In this document: piece by piece, positions 42,307 through 50,078 of the stretch
Numbering within the stretch: the first letter of the stretch is position 1
Layout of the letters: each line of letters starts with the position of its first letter
Assembly: GCA_032161045.1 (NCBI GenBank)
Contig: JAVHTH010000009.1
Strand: one strand, 5' to 3'
Source of the DNA: Fervidibacter sinensis
GTDB taxonomy: Bacteria; Armatimonadota; Fervidibacteria; Fervidibacterales; Fervidibacteraceae
DNA: 64,000 nucleotides
Notes under the pieces: model-generated
What the model was told of the DNA's origin: nothing
Database searches by the model: none
Seen by the model: the letters and a program-made list of their open reading frames with translations, nothing else
Position numbers and translations under genes: made by a program

Positions 42307-43218
42307 ATGAGCGAAATTGCGAAGCGAAAAGTAATTTTGAGTATCGTTAGCATTTTGGTGCTTCTGCTTTTCATCCGTTGCTTCTTCACTGTTGACGAAA
42401 CCGAGTGGGCAGTTGTTGTTCGGTTTGGCAAGTTGGTGCGGACGGTTGACGAATCGGGTTTGCACCTTCGCTTGCCCATTGACAGCGTCCGTAAATTTGA
42501 CAAGCGCTTGCAAGTTTACAACCCGCCAGCGACGGAATTCCTGACAGGCGATAAAAAGAACCTGCTTATTGACGCATTTGTCGTCTGGCGCATAGATGAC
42601 CCCGTTCGTTTCTGGCAGAGCGTAGGTGACGCTACTGGTGCAGAGATGAGGCTACATGACCTTGTTTGGTCGCAATTGGCAGCAGCGTTAGGCAATTACG
42701 AACTCACGCAACTTGTCGCTGTTAGAGACAAAGAAGTTGGCAACGGCGAAGAAACGAAATTGAGCGAGTTAACGGAAAATGTGCGAATTCAATGTCGTGA
42801 TACTGCCCGCCGACTTTACGGCATTGATATCGTTGATGTCCGCATAAAACGGCTCAACTTCCCCGAGCAGAACAAGGAAGCGGTTTTCGCAAGGATGAGA
42901 GCGGAAAGGGAACGCATCGCAAAGCGCTATCTCGCTGAAGGCGAAGAGATTGCAACCCGAATTAAATCCGAAGCCGACCGAGAGCGGGAACGGATTCTCG
43001 CAGAGGCTTACCGCGAAGCGGAACGCATCAAAGGGGAAGGCGATGCTATTGCCGCTCGCATATATGGTCAAGCCTTCTCCCGCGACCCGCAATTTTACAA
43101 AATGCTGCGAACATTAGACGCTTACAAAAAAGCGCTGGATAGCAAAACGACTGTCGTGCTATCGGCAGATTCAGAGTTTTTGCGCTTACTTACTCAGGGG
43201 CAGGAGCGAAAGCAATGA
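42307..43218 (+). CDS. hflC: HflC-like SPFH/band 7 membrane protein
   Basis: 303 residues. N-terminal membrane segment (about 8-28), then the SPFH domain: DETEWAVVVRFGKLVRTVDESGLHLRLP, TGDKKNLLIDAFVVWRIDDPVRFW, YGIDIVDVRIKRLNFPEQN, and the coiled coil RMRAERERIAKRYLAEGEE. HflC with HflK encloses and modulates the FtsH protease. Its stop overlaps the next gene's start by 4 bp, and hflK follows only after two inserted small genes. Confidence 0.92.
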   Translation: MSEIAKRKVILSIVSILVLLLFIRCFFTVDETEWAVVVRFGKLVRTVDESGLHLRLPIDSVRKFDKRLQVYNPPATEFLTGDKKNLLIDAFVVWRIDDPVRFWQSVGDATGAEMRLHDLVWSQLAAALGNYELTQLVAVRDKEVGNGEETKLSELTENVRIQCRDTARRLYGIDIVDVRIKRLNFPEQNKEAVFARMRAERERIAKRYLAEGEEIATRIKSEADRERERILAEAYREAERIKGEGDAIAARIYGQAFSRDPQFYKMLRTLDAYKKALDSKTTVVLSADSEFLRLLTQGQERKQ

Positions 43219-43585
43219 GCGCGAAAGAAAGGCTTCCTAATGTCAGTAGGGTTTGCATTGACCGCAACAAAATAGTCGGTTACCTGCTTTCCGAGAAACA
43301 CCCTACTGGTAAGTTCAAGGCAAAGTTTTTCATCGGGTTGGGGTTCAGCCCCAGTGAACCAGAGCAACTTGAAGCACAATTATGTGCAATCGCCCGAAGT
43401 GAGCCAGTGACAGAAATCGTTCATTCCCCTTTCGGCACAAAATACATTGGGATGGTCGGATCAGAGCACCGAGCGGGAAAAAAGCGTTTATCCGCACCGT
43501 TTGGATAATTGAACACGGTAGCAACACACTGCGTTTCGTGATGGCTTACCCGATTCGTTCTGAGGCAGATGAGGCAGAGAGGTGA
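43215..43585 (+). CDS. DUF6883-like protein requiring a -1 frameshift
   Basis: In frame 0 the ORF ends at 43508 after 97 residues and lacks the last part of the domain. A -1 shift at A AAA AAG (43478-43484) continues as AFIRTVWIIEHG...LRFVMAYP, the expected DUF6883 end, to a stop at 43583-43585, giving 123 residues. The N-terminal part LPNVSRVCIDRNKIVGYLL and KFKAKFFIGLGFSP matches the family. Alternatives are an indel in the A6 run or transcript slippage. DUF6883 is often paired with DUF4926, as here. Confidence 0.75.
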
Positions 43586-43594
43586 TTAAAACCC

Positions 43595-43825
43595 ATGCGC
43601 ACTTTGGATTTAGTCGTTCTTGACCGTGACATTGACGAACACGGCTTGAAGAAGGGCGATGTCGGCACGATTGTTCACTGTTATGGCAATGGTGAGGCTT
43701 TTGAGGTTGAGTTTATGACCGCTGACGGACAGACAATCGCTGTTGTAACCCTTACAAGTGCTGACATCCGTCCGTTTAAGCCCAACGAAATTTTGCATGT
43801 CCGTGAGGTAGCAGCAGCAAGGTGA
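43595..43825 (+). CDS. DUF4926-like small protein
   Basis: 76 residues, beta-rich: LDLVVLDRDIDEHGLKKGDVGTIVH, EAFEVEFMTADGQTIAVVTL, then DIRPF. It matches the DUF4926 pattern, common next to DUF6883 and thought to form a small two-gene, toxin-antitoxin-like unit; function unproven. It lies 9 bp after the frameshifted partner and 6 bp before hflK. Confidence 0.85.
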   Translation: MRTLDLVVLDRDIDEHGLKKGDVGTIVHCYGNGEAFEVEFMTADGQTIAVVTLTSADIRPFKPNEILHVREVAAAR

Positions 43826-43831
43826 AAGCGA

Positions 43832-44728
43832 ATGAGCAAATGGACAAAATTTACGCTTGTCTGTCTTTCGCTTTACTTGCTTGCTGGCGTTTACATCGTC
43901 AGCAGCGACGAAGTCGGTGTTGTGCGTTTGTTCGGACGGGTTTGGCAAAAGCGAGTGCCACCGGGGCTTCACTACCGACCACCTTTCCCGTTGACTCGGC
44001 TTGACAAAGTTAAGGTTCGGCAAGTTAGGCGCATAACCGTTGGGATGGAAGCACCTGATATCGTCATTGGGCGACAAGCCAACCCATTACAGGCTCAATT
44101 TCTGACAGGTGACCAAAACATCATTCTCGTCCGCGCCATCATCCAATACACAGTTCGCGACCCAGTGCGGTTTTTGTTTACCGCTGCCGACCCAGAAGGC
44201 ATTATCGGCAAATTTGTTGAAGCAGCATTGACAGACGAAATTGCAAAAATGACCGTTGACGAAGTTATGACGACTGGCAAAATCACTATCCAAAATCGTG
44301 TCCGTCAAAAGGCTCAACAGTGGTTGGATGGAATTGGCGTTTCAATTGCAGCAGTGACGATTGAAAAAGTCGCTCCACCCGATCCTGTAAAGGACGCTTT
44401 TGAAGCGGTAACGCAAGCGAGACAAACTCGCCATCGGCTCATCCTTGAAGCCCAAAGTTACGCCAACACAATCATCCCTCAAGCGCGTGGCGAAGCACAA
44501 AAACTCATCAACGAAGCAATTGCCTACCGAGACAAACGCATTGCTGAAGCGAAAGGCGAAGCGGAAAGGTTTTTGGCATTGCTTGCCGAGTATCGCAAGG
44601 CAAAAGATGTAACGAGCGCTCGCCTTTACCTTGAAGCGATGGAAGAGTTGCTGCCGAAAATCAAAAAGGTCATCGTTGACCCTCGCGGCGGTCAATTGGA
44701 TGTCGGGATGGTGCAAAGGCAACCTTAA
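43832..44728 (+). CDS. hflK: HflK-like SPFH/band 7 membrane protein
   Basis: 298 residues. Membrane segment about 6-24, then SDEVGVVRLFGRVWQKRVPPGLHYRPPFP, TGDQNIILVRAIIQYTVRDPVRFLF, DGIGVSIAAVTIEKVAPPDPVKDAFEAV and the coiled coil EAQSYANTIIPQARGEAQKLI, all typical of HflK. Partner of HflC in the FtsH-associated cage. Gene order hflC-(DUF6883-DUF4926)-hflK is the reverse of the usual hflK-hflC. Confidence 0.93.
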   Translation: MSKWTKFTLVCLSLYLLAGVYIVSSDEVGVVRLFGRVWQKRVPPGLHYRPPFPLTRLDKVKVRQVRRITVGMEAPDIVIGRQANPLQAQFLTGDQNIILVRAIIQYTVRDPVRFLFTAADPEGIIGKFVEAALTDEIAKMTVDEVMTTGKITIQNRVRQKAQQWLDGIGVSIAAVTIEKVAPPDPVKDAFEAVTQARQTRHRLILEAQSYANTIIPQARGEAQKLINEAIAYRDKRIAEAKGEAERFLALLAEYRKAKDVTSARLYLEAMEELLPKIKKVIVDPRGGQLDVGMVQRQP

Positions 44729-44753
44729 CTTTAGCGTTACAAAGGTGGCGATC

Positions 44754-45230
44754 ATGAAAGGTGAACGAGTTTTGCCAGCAATTGTAACGATTTTGGTTTT
44801 AGGCGCTATCGTTTTGTGGACATCGCTTCGCTCAAATAATGCCCCAGTGCAAAAAAGCACTCAACCCGATGAAGTCGTTTGGGCTCTGGTTCGCGCGTGC
44901 CGAAAAGGCGATGTTCAGGGTTACATGAATTGCTTTGGATCGCCATTGCGCGAGCGGTTGGAGCAGTTGGCGAAGGAACAAGGTGACGAAAAGTTTCGCG
45001 CTTACCTACAGCAACTTGTTGAGCCCGTCAAGGGCATTGCAGTTTTTGAGCCGAGAAGAGATACACAAGGTAACTGGCAAGTTGCTGCCGAATTTGTCTT
45101 CGCCGACCGAACGGAGCGCCAAGTTTTCGTTGTGAGAAAAGTCATGGGTGAGTGGAAGATCGTTGGCATTGAAACTTCAAAGCCTATGCCCGTGCTCGTC
45201 CCTTATGGGACACCAGTGAGAGGGTTATGA
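44754..45230 (+). CDS. Membrane-anchored NTF2/DUF4878-like protein
   Basis: 158 residues from ATG 44754 (MKGERVLPAIVTIL), after AAAGGTGGCG; the longer open frame back to 44631 overlaps hflK. One membrane anchor (about 7-25), then a small alpha/beta domain: DEVVWALVRACRKGDVQGYMNCF and ERQVFVVRKVMGEWKIVGIET, which resembles extracytoplasmic NTF2-like domains. Probably the last gene of the hflC operon. Converges on the sulfatase gene 5 bp away. Confidence 0.75.
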   Translation: MKGERVLPAIVTILVLGAIVLWTSLRSNNAPVQKSTQPDEVVWALVRACRKGDVQGYMNCFGSPLRERLEQLAKEQGDEKFRAYLQQLVEPVKGIAVFEPRRDTQGNWQVAAEFVFADRTERQVFVVRKVMGEWKIVGIETSKPMPVLVPYGTPVRGL

Positions 45231-45235
45231 CATGG

Positions 45236-46693
45236 CTAACGGACTAAGGGGTCGTTAATTTGCTTTTGCCATTGCCTCAACCTTTCTGTCAACTCCTCTT
45301 GCACTGCCTTCACCGATGGGTCACCGTAGAGATTTCGCTCCTCATTAGGGTCGTTATGCAAATCGTAAAGTTCTCCGAATATCGGTTCGGCAGGAGCCGA
45401 ACCCTCCGAAAAGTGCAGAACCAACTTCCACTCTTTCGTCCGAACCATCCTCATGTGAGCGATTGCACCGTGATGCATGTCGTAAAGTAAAAACGCTGCA
45501 TCTCGCCATGCAACTTTCTCTCCACGAAGCAAAGGAAACAAACTTTGCCCTTCAAAACGCAAATCGGCAGGGACATTGCAACCAAATCGCCTCAAGATGT
45601 CAACGAAGGTCGGCATCAAATCTGTTGAAATGACCAATTCATTGCAGACCGAGTTTGGTGGCACAACCCCTCGCCAACGGATTATCAGCGGGACCATGAT
45701 TGACAAATCAAACATGTTCGGTCGGCGCAAATTGGGGTCGCCCAAAATCTTCGTCCCAACAACCGTCCCACCTTGCGGGACAATTTTCCATGCGTTCCCC
45801 TTCGTCTCCAATCCATGCTGCCCGATCATGTAGCCATTGTCACTCATGAAAACAACGATGGTGTCATCAGCAATTCCCAACGCTTCCAACTCATCAAGCA
45901 ATCGCCCCAAAGCGATGTCAACTGCCGTGATGGCGCTATAGTAAGCGCGATATTCTTTTTGCATCCGTTCCTCTGACACACCTTCAACCTTCGGGACTTT
46001 CAACCCCTTGCCTTCGTAAGGCTTCATCGCCTCTTCAGGGACAGGCAGATAAGGCAAATGTGGTTCGCGAGTGTGGAAGAACAAGGCGAAAGGTTTGTCT
46101 TTGTTTTTGCGCATGAATTGCAATGCATGTTCGGTCAAAATTTCAACGGCGAAACCAGAGAACTGCTCCACTTTATCGTTGACTTGCAACTTCGGGTCTT
46201 TGTTGGCAAACCCGCCTCCAAGCCCGCCAATGAAAAGGTCAAAGCCGCGATGGTTTGGGTGAAATTCAGGGCGCTTATGCCCAAGATGCCACTTGCCAAA
46301 AAGAGCCGTGACATAACCTGCTTGCTTGAGCACTTCCGAAAGCAATGGGACTTTCGGGTCAATGCCTTCATCTTCATCGCCAATATAATCGTCAAGCCCA
46401 ATTTGGTGCGGGTATAGCCCAGACAAAACCATACCGCGAGAGGGGGAGCAAACTGGACAGGTCATAGCGAAGTTAAAACGCATTCCCTCGCGTGCAAGTC
46501 TGTCCATGTTGGGGGTATGGATGTCTGAGTTGCCGTAGGCTCCGACTGCCCATTGTGCTTGGTCGTCGGTTAAAACGAAAAGCAAGTTGGGAAGCCGTCT
46601 TCTCTGCACTGTTGAAATCACTTCGCTCGCACCTCCCGTTACGATGCTTGCTCCAAAAACTTTTAACCATTCCCTTCGCCTCAGCCGTTGCAT
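45236..46693 (-). CDS. Secreted sulfatase (Cys-type, formylglycine)
   Basis: 485 residues with a twin-Arg-like signal (RRREWLKVFGAS). Alkaline-phosphatase superfamily sulfatase: NLLFVLTDDQAQW (metal Asp pair), the activation motif CSPSRGMVLSG whose Cys is converted to formylglycine, GKWHLGHKRPEF, and SDNGYMIGQHGLETKGNAW. It hydrolyses sulfate esters, probably on polysaccharides. A second sulfatase lies about 0.8 kb away on the same strand. No sulfatase-maturing enzyme is in the window. Confidence 0.93.
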   Translation of the reverse strand: MQRLRRREWLKVFGASIVTGGASEVISTVQRRRLPNLLFVLTDDQAQWAVGAYGNSDIHTPNMDRLAREGMRFNFAMTCPVCSPSRGMVLSGLYPHQIGLDDYIGDEDEGIDPKVPLLSEVLKQAGYVTALFGKWHLGHKRPEFHPNHRGFDLFIGGLGGGFANKDPKLQVNDKVEQFSGFAVEILTEHALQFMRKNKDKPFALFFHTREPHLPYLPVPEEAMKPYEGKGLKVPKVEGVSEERMQKEYRAYYSAITAVDIALGRLLDELEALGIADDTIVVFMSDNGYMIGQHGLETKGNAWKIVPQGGTVVGTKILGDPNLRRPNMFDLSIMVPLIIRWRGVVPPNSVCNELVISTDLMPTFVDILRRFGCNVPADLRFEGQSLFPLLRGEKVAWRDAAFLLYDMHHGAIAHMRMVRTKEWKLVLHFSEGSAPAEPIFGELYDLHNDPNEERNLYGDPSVKAVQEELTERLRQWQKQINDPLVR

Positions 46694-46821
46694 CTTCGCC
46701 CACTTCCTTCAATCGCAATTGGGGAGCAACATTAACAAGTTTGGCATCAACGAATATCATCTGCAGTGCGCGCCGAACCCTCAAACAAAAGTTGCAGCAA
46801 AATTTGGGACGGTGATCAGCA

Positions 46822-47061
46822 ATGATTTTCAAAGGCGTCGTTAAAAACGGGGTCATCATCCTTCCCGAAAAAGTGAAATTGCCTGATGGGTTGGAAGTTG
46901 AAGTGCGGGTGAAGCGACCGAGCAAAAAGGATTGGGAAAAGTTTATGACGAATTGCGTCGGCATTGCTGACGATGTCCCTGATGTTAGCCGTCACCACCA
47001 TCGTTACTTTGCGGAAGCGGTGAAGGGGCATGTTTGTGCCAAGAAAAAGCGGACTCATTGA
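46822..47061 (+). CDS. DUF104/AF2212-like antitoxin
   Basis: 79 residues. The beginning, FKGVVKNGVIILPEKVKLPDGLEVEVRV, matches the AF2212/DUF104 antitoxin fold (short beta hairpin VxNGVIxLPE). The Lys-rich C-terminus overlaps the PIN gene by 32 bp. Forms a VapBC-type pair between the two sulfatases and is divergent from the first one. Confidence 0.85.
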   Translation: MIFKGVVKNGVIILPEKVKLPDGLEVEVRVKRPSKKDWEKFMTNCVGIADDVPDVSRHHHRYFAEAVKGHVCAKKKRTH

Positions 47062-47464
47062 CAGCAGTTTCTTTTACGCTGCTGTCAACCGTCGCGACCA
47101 TTTCCATTCAGTTGCCCGACAAATTTTGGAAAGCGCATACAAGGGTGGATGGGCTTTAATAACGACGACATATGTTATCGCCGAAACTCATGCATTGATT
47201 CTTGCACGATTAGGTCGCGATGTAGCAGCGAGATGGCTTCAAGGCGTGTGGCACGGTGTTCATGTTGTTCGCCCCACAGAAGAAGATGAAAGGCGCGCAT
47301 GCGAAATCATCTTCGGTTACGCCGACAAGGACTTCTCCTTCACCGATGCCATTTCCTTTGCCGTGATGGAGCGATTGGGCATCTCGCTTGCCTTATCCCT
47401 TGACGAACACTTCGTTCAATTCGGTAAATTCACGGTCGTCCCATTGCAAGCCGAAAAGTTGTGA
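47030..47464 (+). CDS. PIN-domain ribonuclease (VapC-like)
   Basis: 144 residues, intact: acidic residues in LIDSSFFYAAVNRRDH (Asp), TYVIAETHAL (Glu), DFSFTDAISFAVMERLG (Asp) and SLDEHFVQFGKFTVV (Asp). This is the normal four-acid PIN active site, expected to cut RNA. Toxin of the pair with the preceding AF2212-like gene. Its stop is 14 bp from the convergent sulfatase stop. Confidence 0.9.
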   Translation: MFVPRKSGLIDSSFFYAAVNRRDHFHSVARQILESAYKGGWALITTTYVIAETHALILARLGRDVAARWLQGVWHGVHVVRPTEEDERRACEIIFGYADKDFSFTDAISFAVMERLGISLALSLDEHFVQFGKFTVVPLQAEKL

Positions 47465-47477
47465 AGTCTCAATATGG

Positions 47478-48914
47478 TCACCACGCATCCTTTTCAGGGT
47501 CAAATTGGTCGGTGACGCCTTCTTCTGGTCCCCAAACTTTCGCTGGTGTCACTTTTGCACCTTCAGGCGGTCGGACATGTCCCAAACGGATCGGGTCATC
47601 GGTCGCTTCCATCCATTGCATTAACTTTTGTCTCATTTCGCTTAAAATCGCAGTGTATTGCGGGTTACCAGCGAGATTGTTTCTCTCCAGCGGGTCAGTT
47701 TGCAGGTCAAAGAGCATCTCTGTCGGACGAGGTGTCTTGAAAACCTCAGGTTTATTAGTGCGATACCAGTCCTTTGTCAACCCGTTGTCAACATTCGGTG
47801 GCAGCCAAAATGGGCGGTCAGCAAAACTGCGGATGTATTTGAACCGTTCTGTCCTGATGCCTCGCATCGGGTCGTAAGCAGCATGGTAAGTCAACTCAAT
47901 GAAAATTTGCTCGTGAAGTTTGTCAACCTTGCCTTGAACGAGCGGAAGCAAACTTTTGCCGTCAATGTTTTCTGGTGGCTCAATCCCAGCGACTTCGCAC
48001 AATGTCGGCATCAAATCGGCATTGGAAACCATCGCTTCAACGACTTTGCCTCCGTTGAACTCGTCTGGTCCATGCATCAGCAACATAACTTCAATGCCGG
48101 GGTCAAAGAGCGTTGCTTTCGCGCCGGGGAAAGCGATTCCGTGATCAGTTGTAAAAATCAGCAGTGTGTTGTCCCAGAGTTTGTGCTTTTTGAGTGCTGA
48201 AACAATTTGCCCAACGCTTTCATCAACTCGCCGAACGGCTTCGTTTAACTCAGCGATGTCGTGTCTCGCTTCGGGGGCATCAGGCAAAAAAGGTGGCACC
48301 TTGACTTGCGGTGGGGTTTGCTCCAATTTTGGAAATGGACGATGGGTTTCGGTGAACCCGACAGAAATGAAGAAAGGTTGTGGTGGCTCACTTGACAAGA
48401 ATTCAAGTAAAAGCGGTGTCACCTTCAGGCACGAAAGACCGTCGGGACGGTGGACATGTTGGTAGCCCAATTCATTGACCTTGTTCCATTGAGTTTCGTG
48501 CTGCACCCCAAACAAATGCGTTGAGTAACCCGCTTGCGAAAGCAACTTTGGCAATAAAGCCAAATCTTCACGCATCTTAAAGCCCCTGTGGGCAAGCCCG
48601 ATTAAACCGTGCCTATGGGGCATCAATCCTGTCAAGATGCTTGCCCTACTTGGGCTGCATTGTGGAGCAGTGCAGAAAGCGTTGGCGAATTTGATGCCCA
48701 CTTCTGCAAGGGCATCCAAATTTGGGGTTTCAACGCCGCGACCATAGCAACCCAAATGCCGTCCAGTGTCATGGGTAATGACAAGCAGAATATTAGGGCG
48801 CTTTTTGTCCATTCCCCTCACGCTCCTTTGCCCTGACCCCTTCTGACCCGTAAATGCGCTCACCCCAGATATTGCCGCCAATTCCAAAAACTTGCGCCTT
48901 GTCAAAAGTGTCAT
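47478..48914 (-). CDS. Secreted sulfatase (Cys-type, formylglycine)
   Basis: 478 residues with a Tat-like signal (TRRKFLELAAISGVSAF). Sulfatase features: NILLVITHDTGRHLGCYG, CTAPQCSPSRASILTG with the C-x-P-S-R activation motif, and the C-terminal half with TTDHGIAFPGAK. HDTGRH at the first metal site differs from the usual DDQ. Closer to the heparan N-sulfatase-like branch by its CSPSRASILTG and HRHGLIGL segments. Its start overlaps the stop of the glycoside-hydrolase-like gene by 4 bp (ATGA), so the two are cotranslated. Confidence 0.93.
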   Translation of the reverse strand: MTLLTRRKFLELAAISGVSAFTGQKGSGQRSVRGMDKKRPNILLVITHDTGRHLGCYGRGVETPNLDALAEVGIKFANAFCTAPQCSPSRASILTGLMPHRHGLIGLAHRGFKMREDLALLPKLLSQAGYSTHLFGVQHETQWNKVNELGYQHVHRPDGLSCLKVTPLLLEFLSSEPPQPFFISVGFTETHRPFPKLEQTPPQVKVPPFLPDAPEARHDIAELNEAVRRVDESVGQIVSALKKHKLWDNTLLIFTTDHGIAFPGAKATLFDPGIEVMLLMHGPDEFNGGKVVEAMVSNADLMPTLCEVAGIEPPENIDGKSLLPLVQGKVDKLHEQIFIELTYHAAYDPMRGIRTERFKYIRSFADRPFWLPPNVDNGLTKDWYRTNKPEVFKTPRPTEMLFDLQTDPLERNNLAGNPQYTAILSEMRQKLMQWMEATDDPIRLGHVRPPEGAKVTPAKVWGPEEGVTDQFDPEKDAW

Positions 48915-49921
48915 TCCGCTCTCCCCTTACCGACAAGCCGTCGTAGGAAAGCCCTCTCCTCGTTGTCCAACTGTTCAAAAAGCCTTTGCTCGCTCATGTC
49001 AAAAGACCTGCGAGGTGTTCGGTCGGGAAGGTTATAGCGTTGGTCGCCGTTATGGAAGCACCAACCCGCAGCATTGCTTTCGCGCGCTTGCGTCAAATCA
49101 GTCCAAAAGTCGTCAGCGGTCGGCTCCCAATCTTTCGCGTAACCGCGCCGAAACGGCTCTTGATAATGCACAGGCACAATTCGCCCCAGTTCTTTCATCC
49201 ATTGCAAGTATCGCTTTGTCCATTCTCCTGTCTCTTTCGGCGATTTTGGGTGTCGGGGTCGGTGAATGGCGAGAAAGTCAACCTTTATGGTGAGCAAAAA
49301 CTCACGCAAATCGTCAAGGCTCATATCCCCAGCAAACGAGGCGGTGACTAACCGTTTGGGGTCAAGGCGCTTAACTTCGTCGCGCAAAACCTTTAACTCA
49401 CTGATGGCTACGAACCTATCATCGCGAATGTTGCACTCGTTGGCTAAGTCTAAATACCAATTGCGAAATTCCCTGAGCGCCGCCACTAAAGTCCTGACAG
49501 CGCGAAGGTGAGCGTCCAAAGTTTGAAGCCGTTTGGGTCCGACAATACCATTGCCTCGCGAAAGCGTGATATCCACAATGAGACCTCTCCTGTCGCACTC
49601 AGCGATGAGCCAACGCAATTTTGAGAAAAAAGGTTCACGCGGGTTGCCTTCAGAATCAATAGCGGAAACATCTCTGCCGAAAGCCGACCAAGTCGCCCAA
49701 ACCCGCAGCCAATTGAAACCGTAACGCTGGATGTCATCCAAGTCGCGCAAGATAAACTCTTTCGGAGCGCCCAAAGCACCATAATAACTGATGCCAAACA
49801 AGAAAGTCGGCTTGCCGTTGACGGTGAATCTCATCCCATCAGTGCCCAACTCTGTTGCTGGGACGGTTTGTAATGCGGCGAAAACCAACAATCCCAAAAT
49901 CAATCGCGATTTGAGTCTCAT
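48911..49921 (-). CDS. Secreted TIM-barrel glycoside-hydrolase-like protein (GH5/GH-A type)
   Basis: 336 residues from ATG 49921 after GGGGGGTAAGGAT, with a signal peptide (MRLKSRLILGLLVFAALQTV). Barrel features: FLFGISYYGALGAP, YGFNWLRVWATWSAFGRD, NWYLDLANECN (Asn-Glu, likely acid/base) and VPVHYQEPFRRG (likely nucleophile Glu). This is a clan GH-A pattern; the exact family is not certain. Coupled to the sulfatase gene, suggesting joint attack on a sulfated glycan. Confidence 0.78.
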   Translation of the reverse strand: MRLKSRLILGLLVFAALQTVPATELGTDGMRFTVNGKPTFLFGISYYGALGAPKEFILRDLDDIQRYGFNWLRVWATWSAFGRDVSAIDSEGNPREPFFSKLRWLIAECDRRGLIVDITLSRGNGIVGPKRLQTLDAHLRAVRTLVAALREFRNWYLDLANECNIRDDRFVAISELKVLRDEVKRLDPKRLVTASFAGDMSLDDLREFLLTIKVDFLAIHRPRHPKSPKETGEWTKRYLQWMKELGRIVPVHYQEPFRRGYAKDWEPTADDFWTDLTQARESNAAGWCFHNGDQRYNLPDRTPRRSFDMSEQRLFEQLDNEERAFLRRLVGKGRAE

Positions 49922-50078
49922 ATCCTTACCCCCCATTTGGCACACAAGCAACTGGTTCATGGGTCGGAATAATTTGCCCGCAAAAATTTTTCCTCAGGAG
50001 CGCTTTGTGTGCTCTCATACCAACGAAAGTGCTACAATGGGTTGACGGTAAATTCGCACTTTGATGGAGTGAGAAGAA

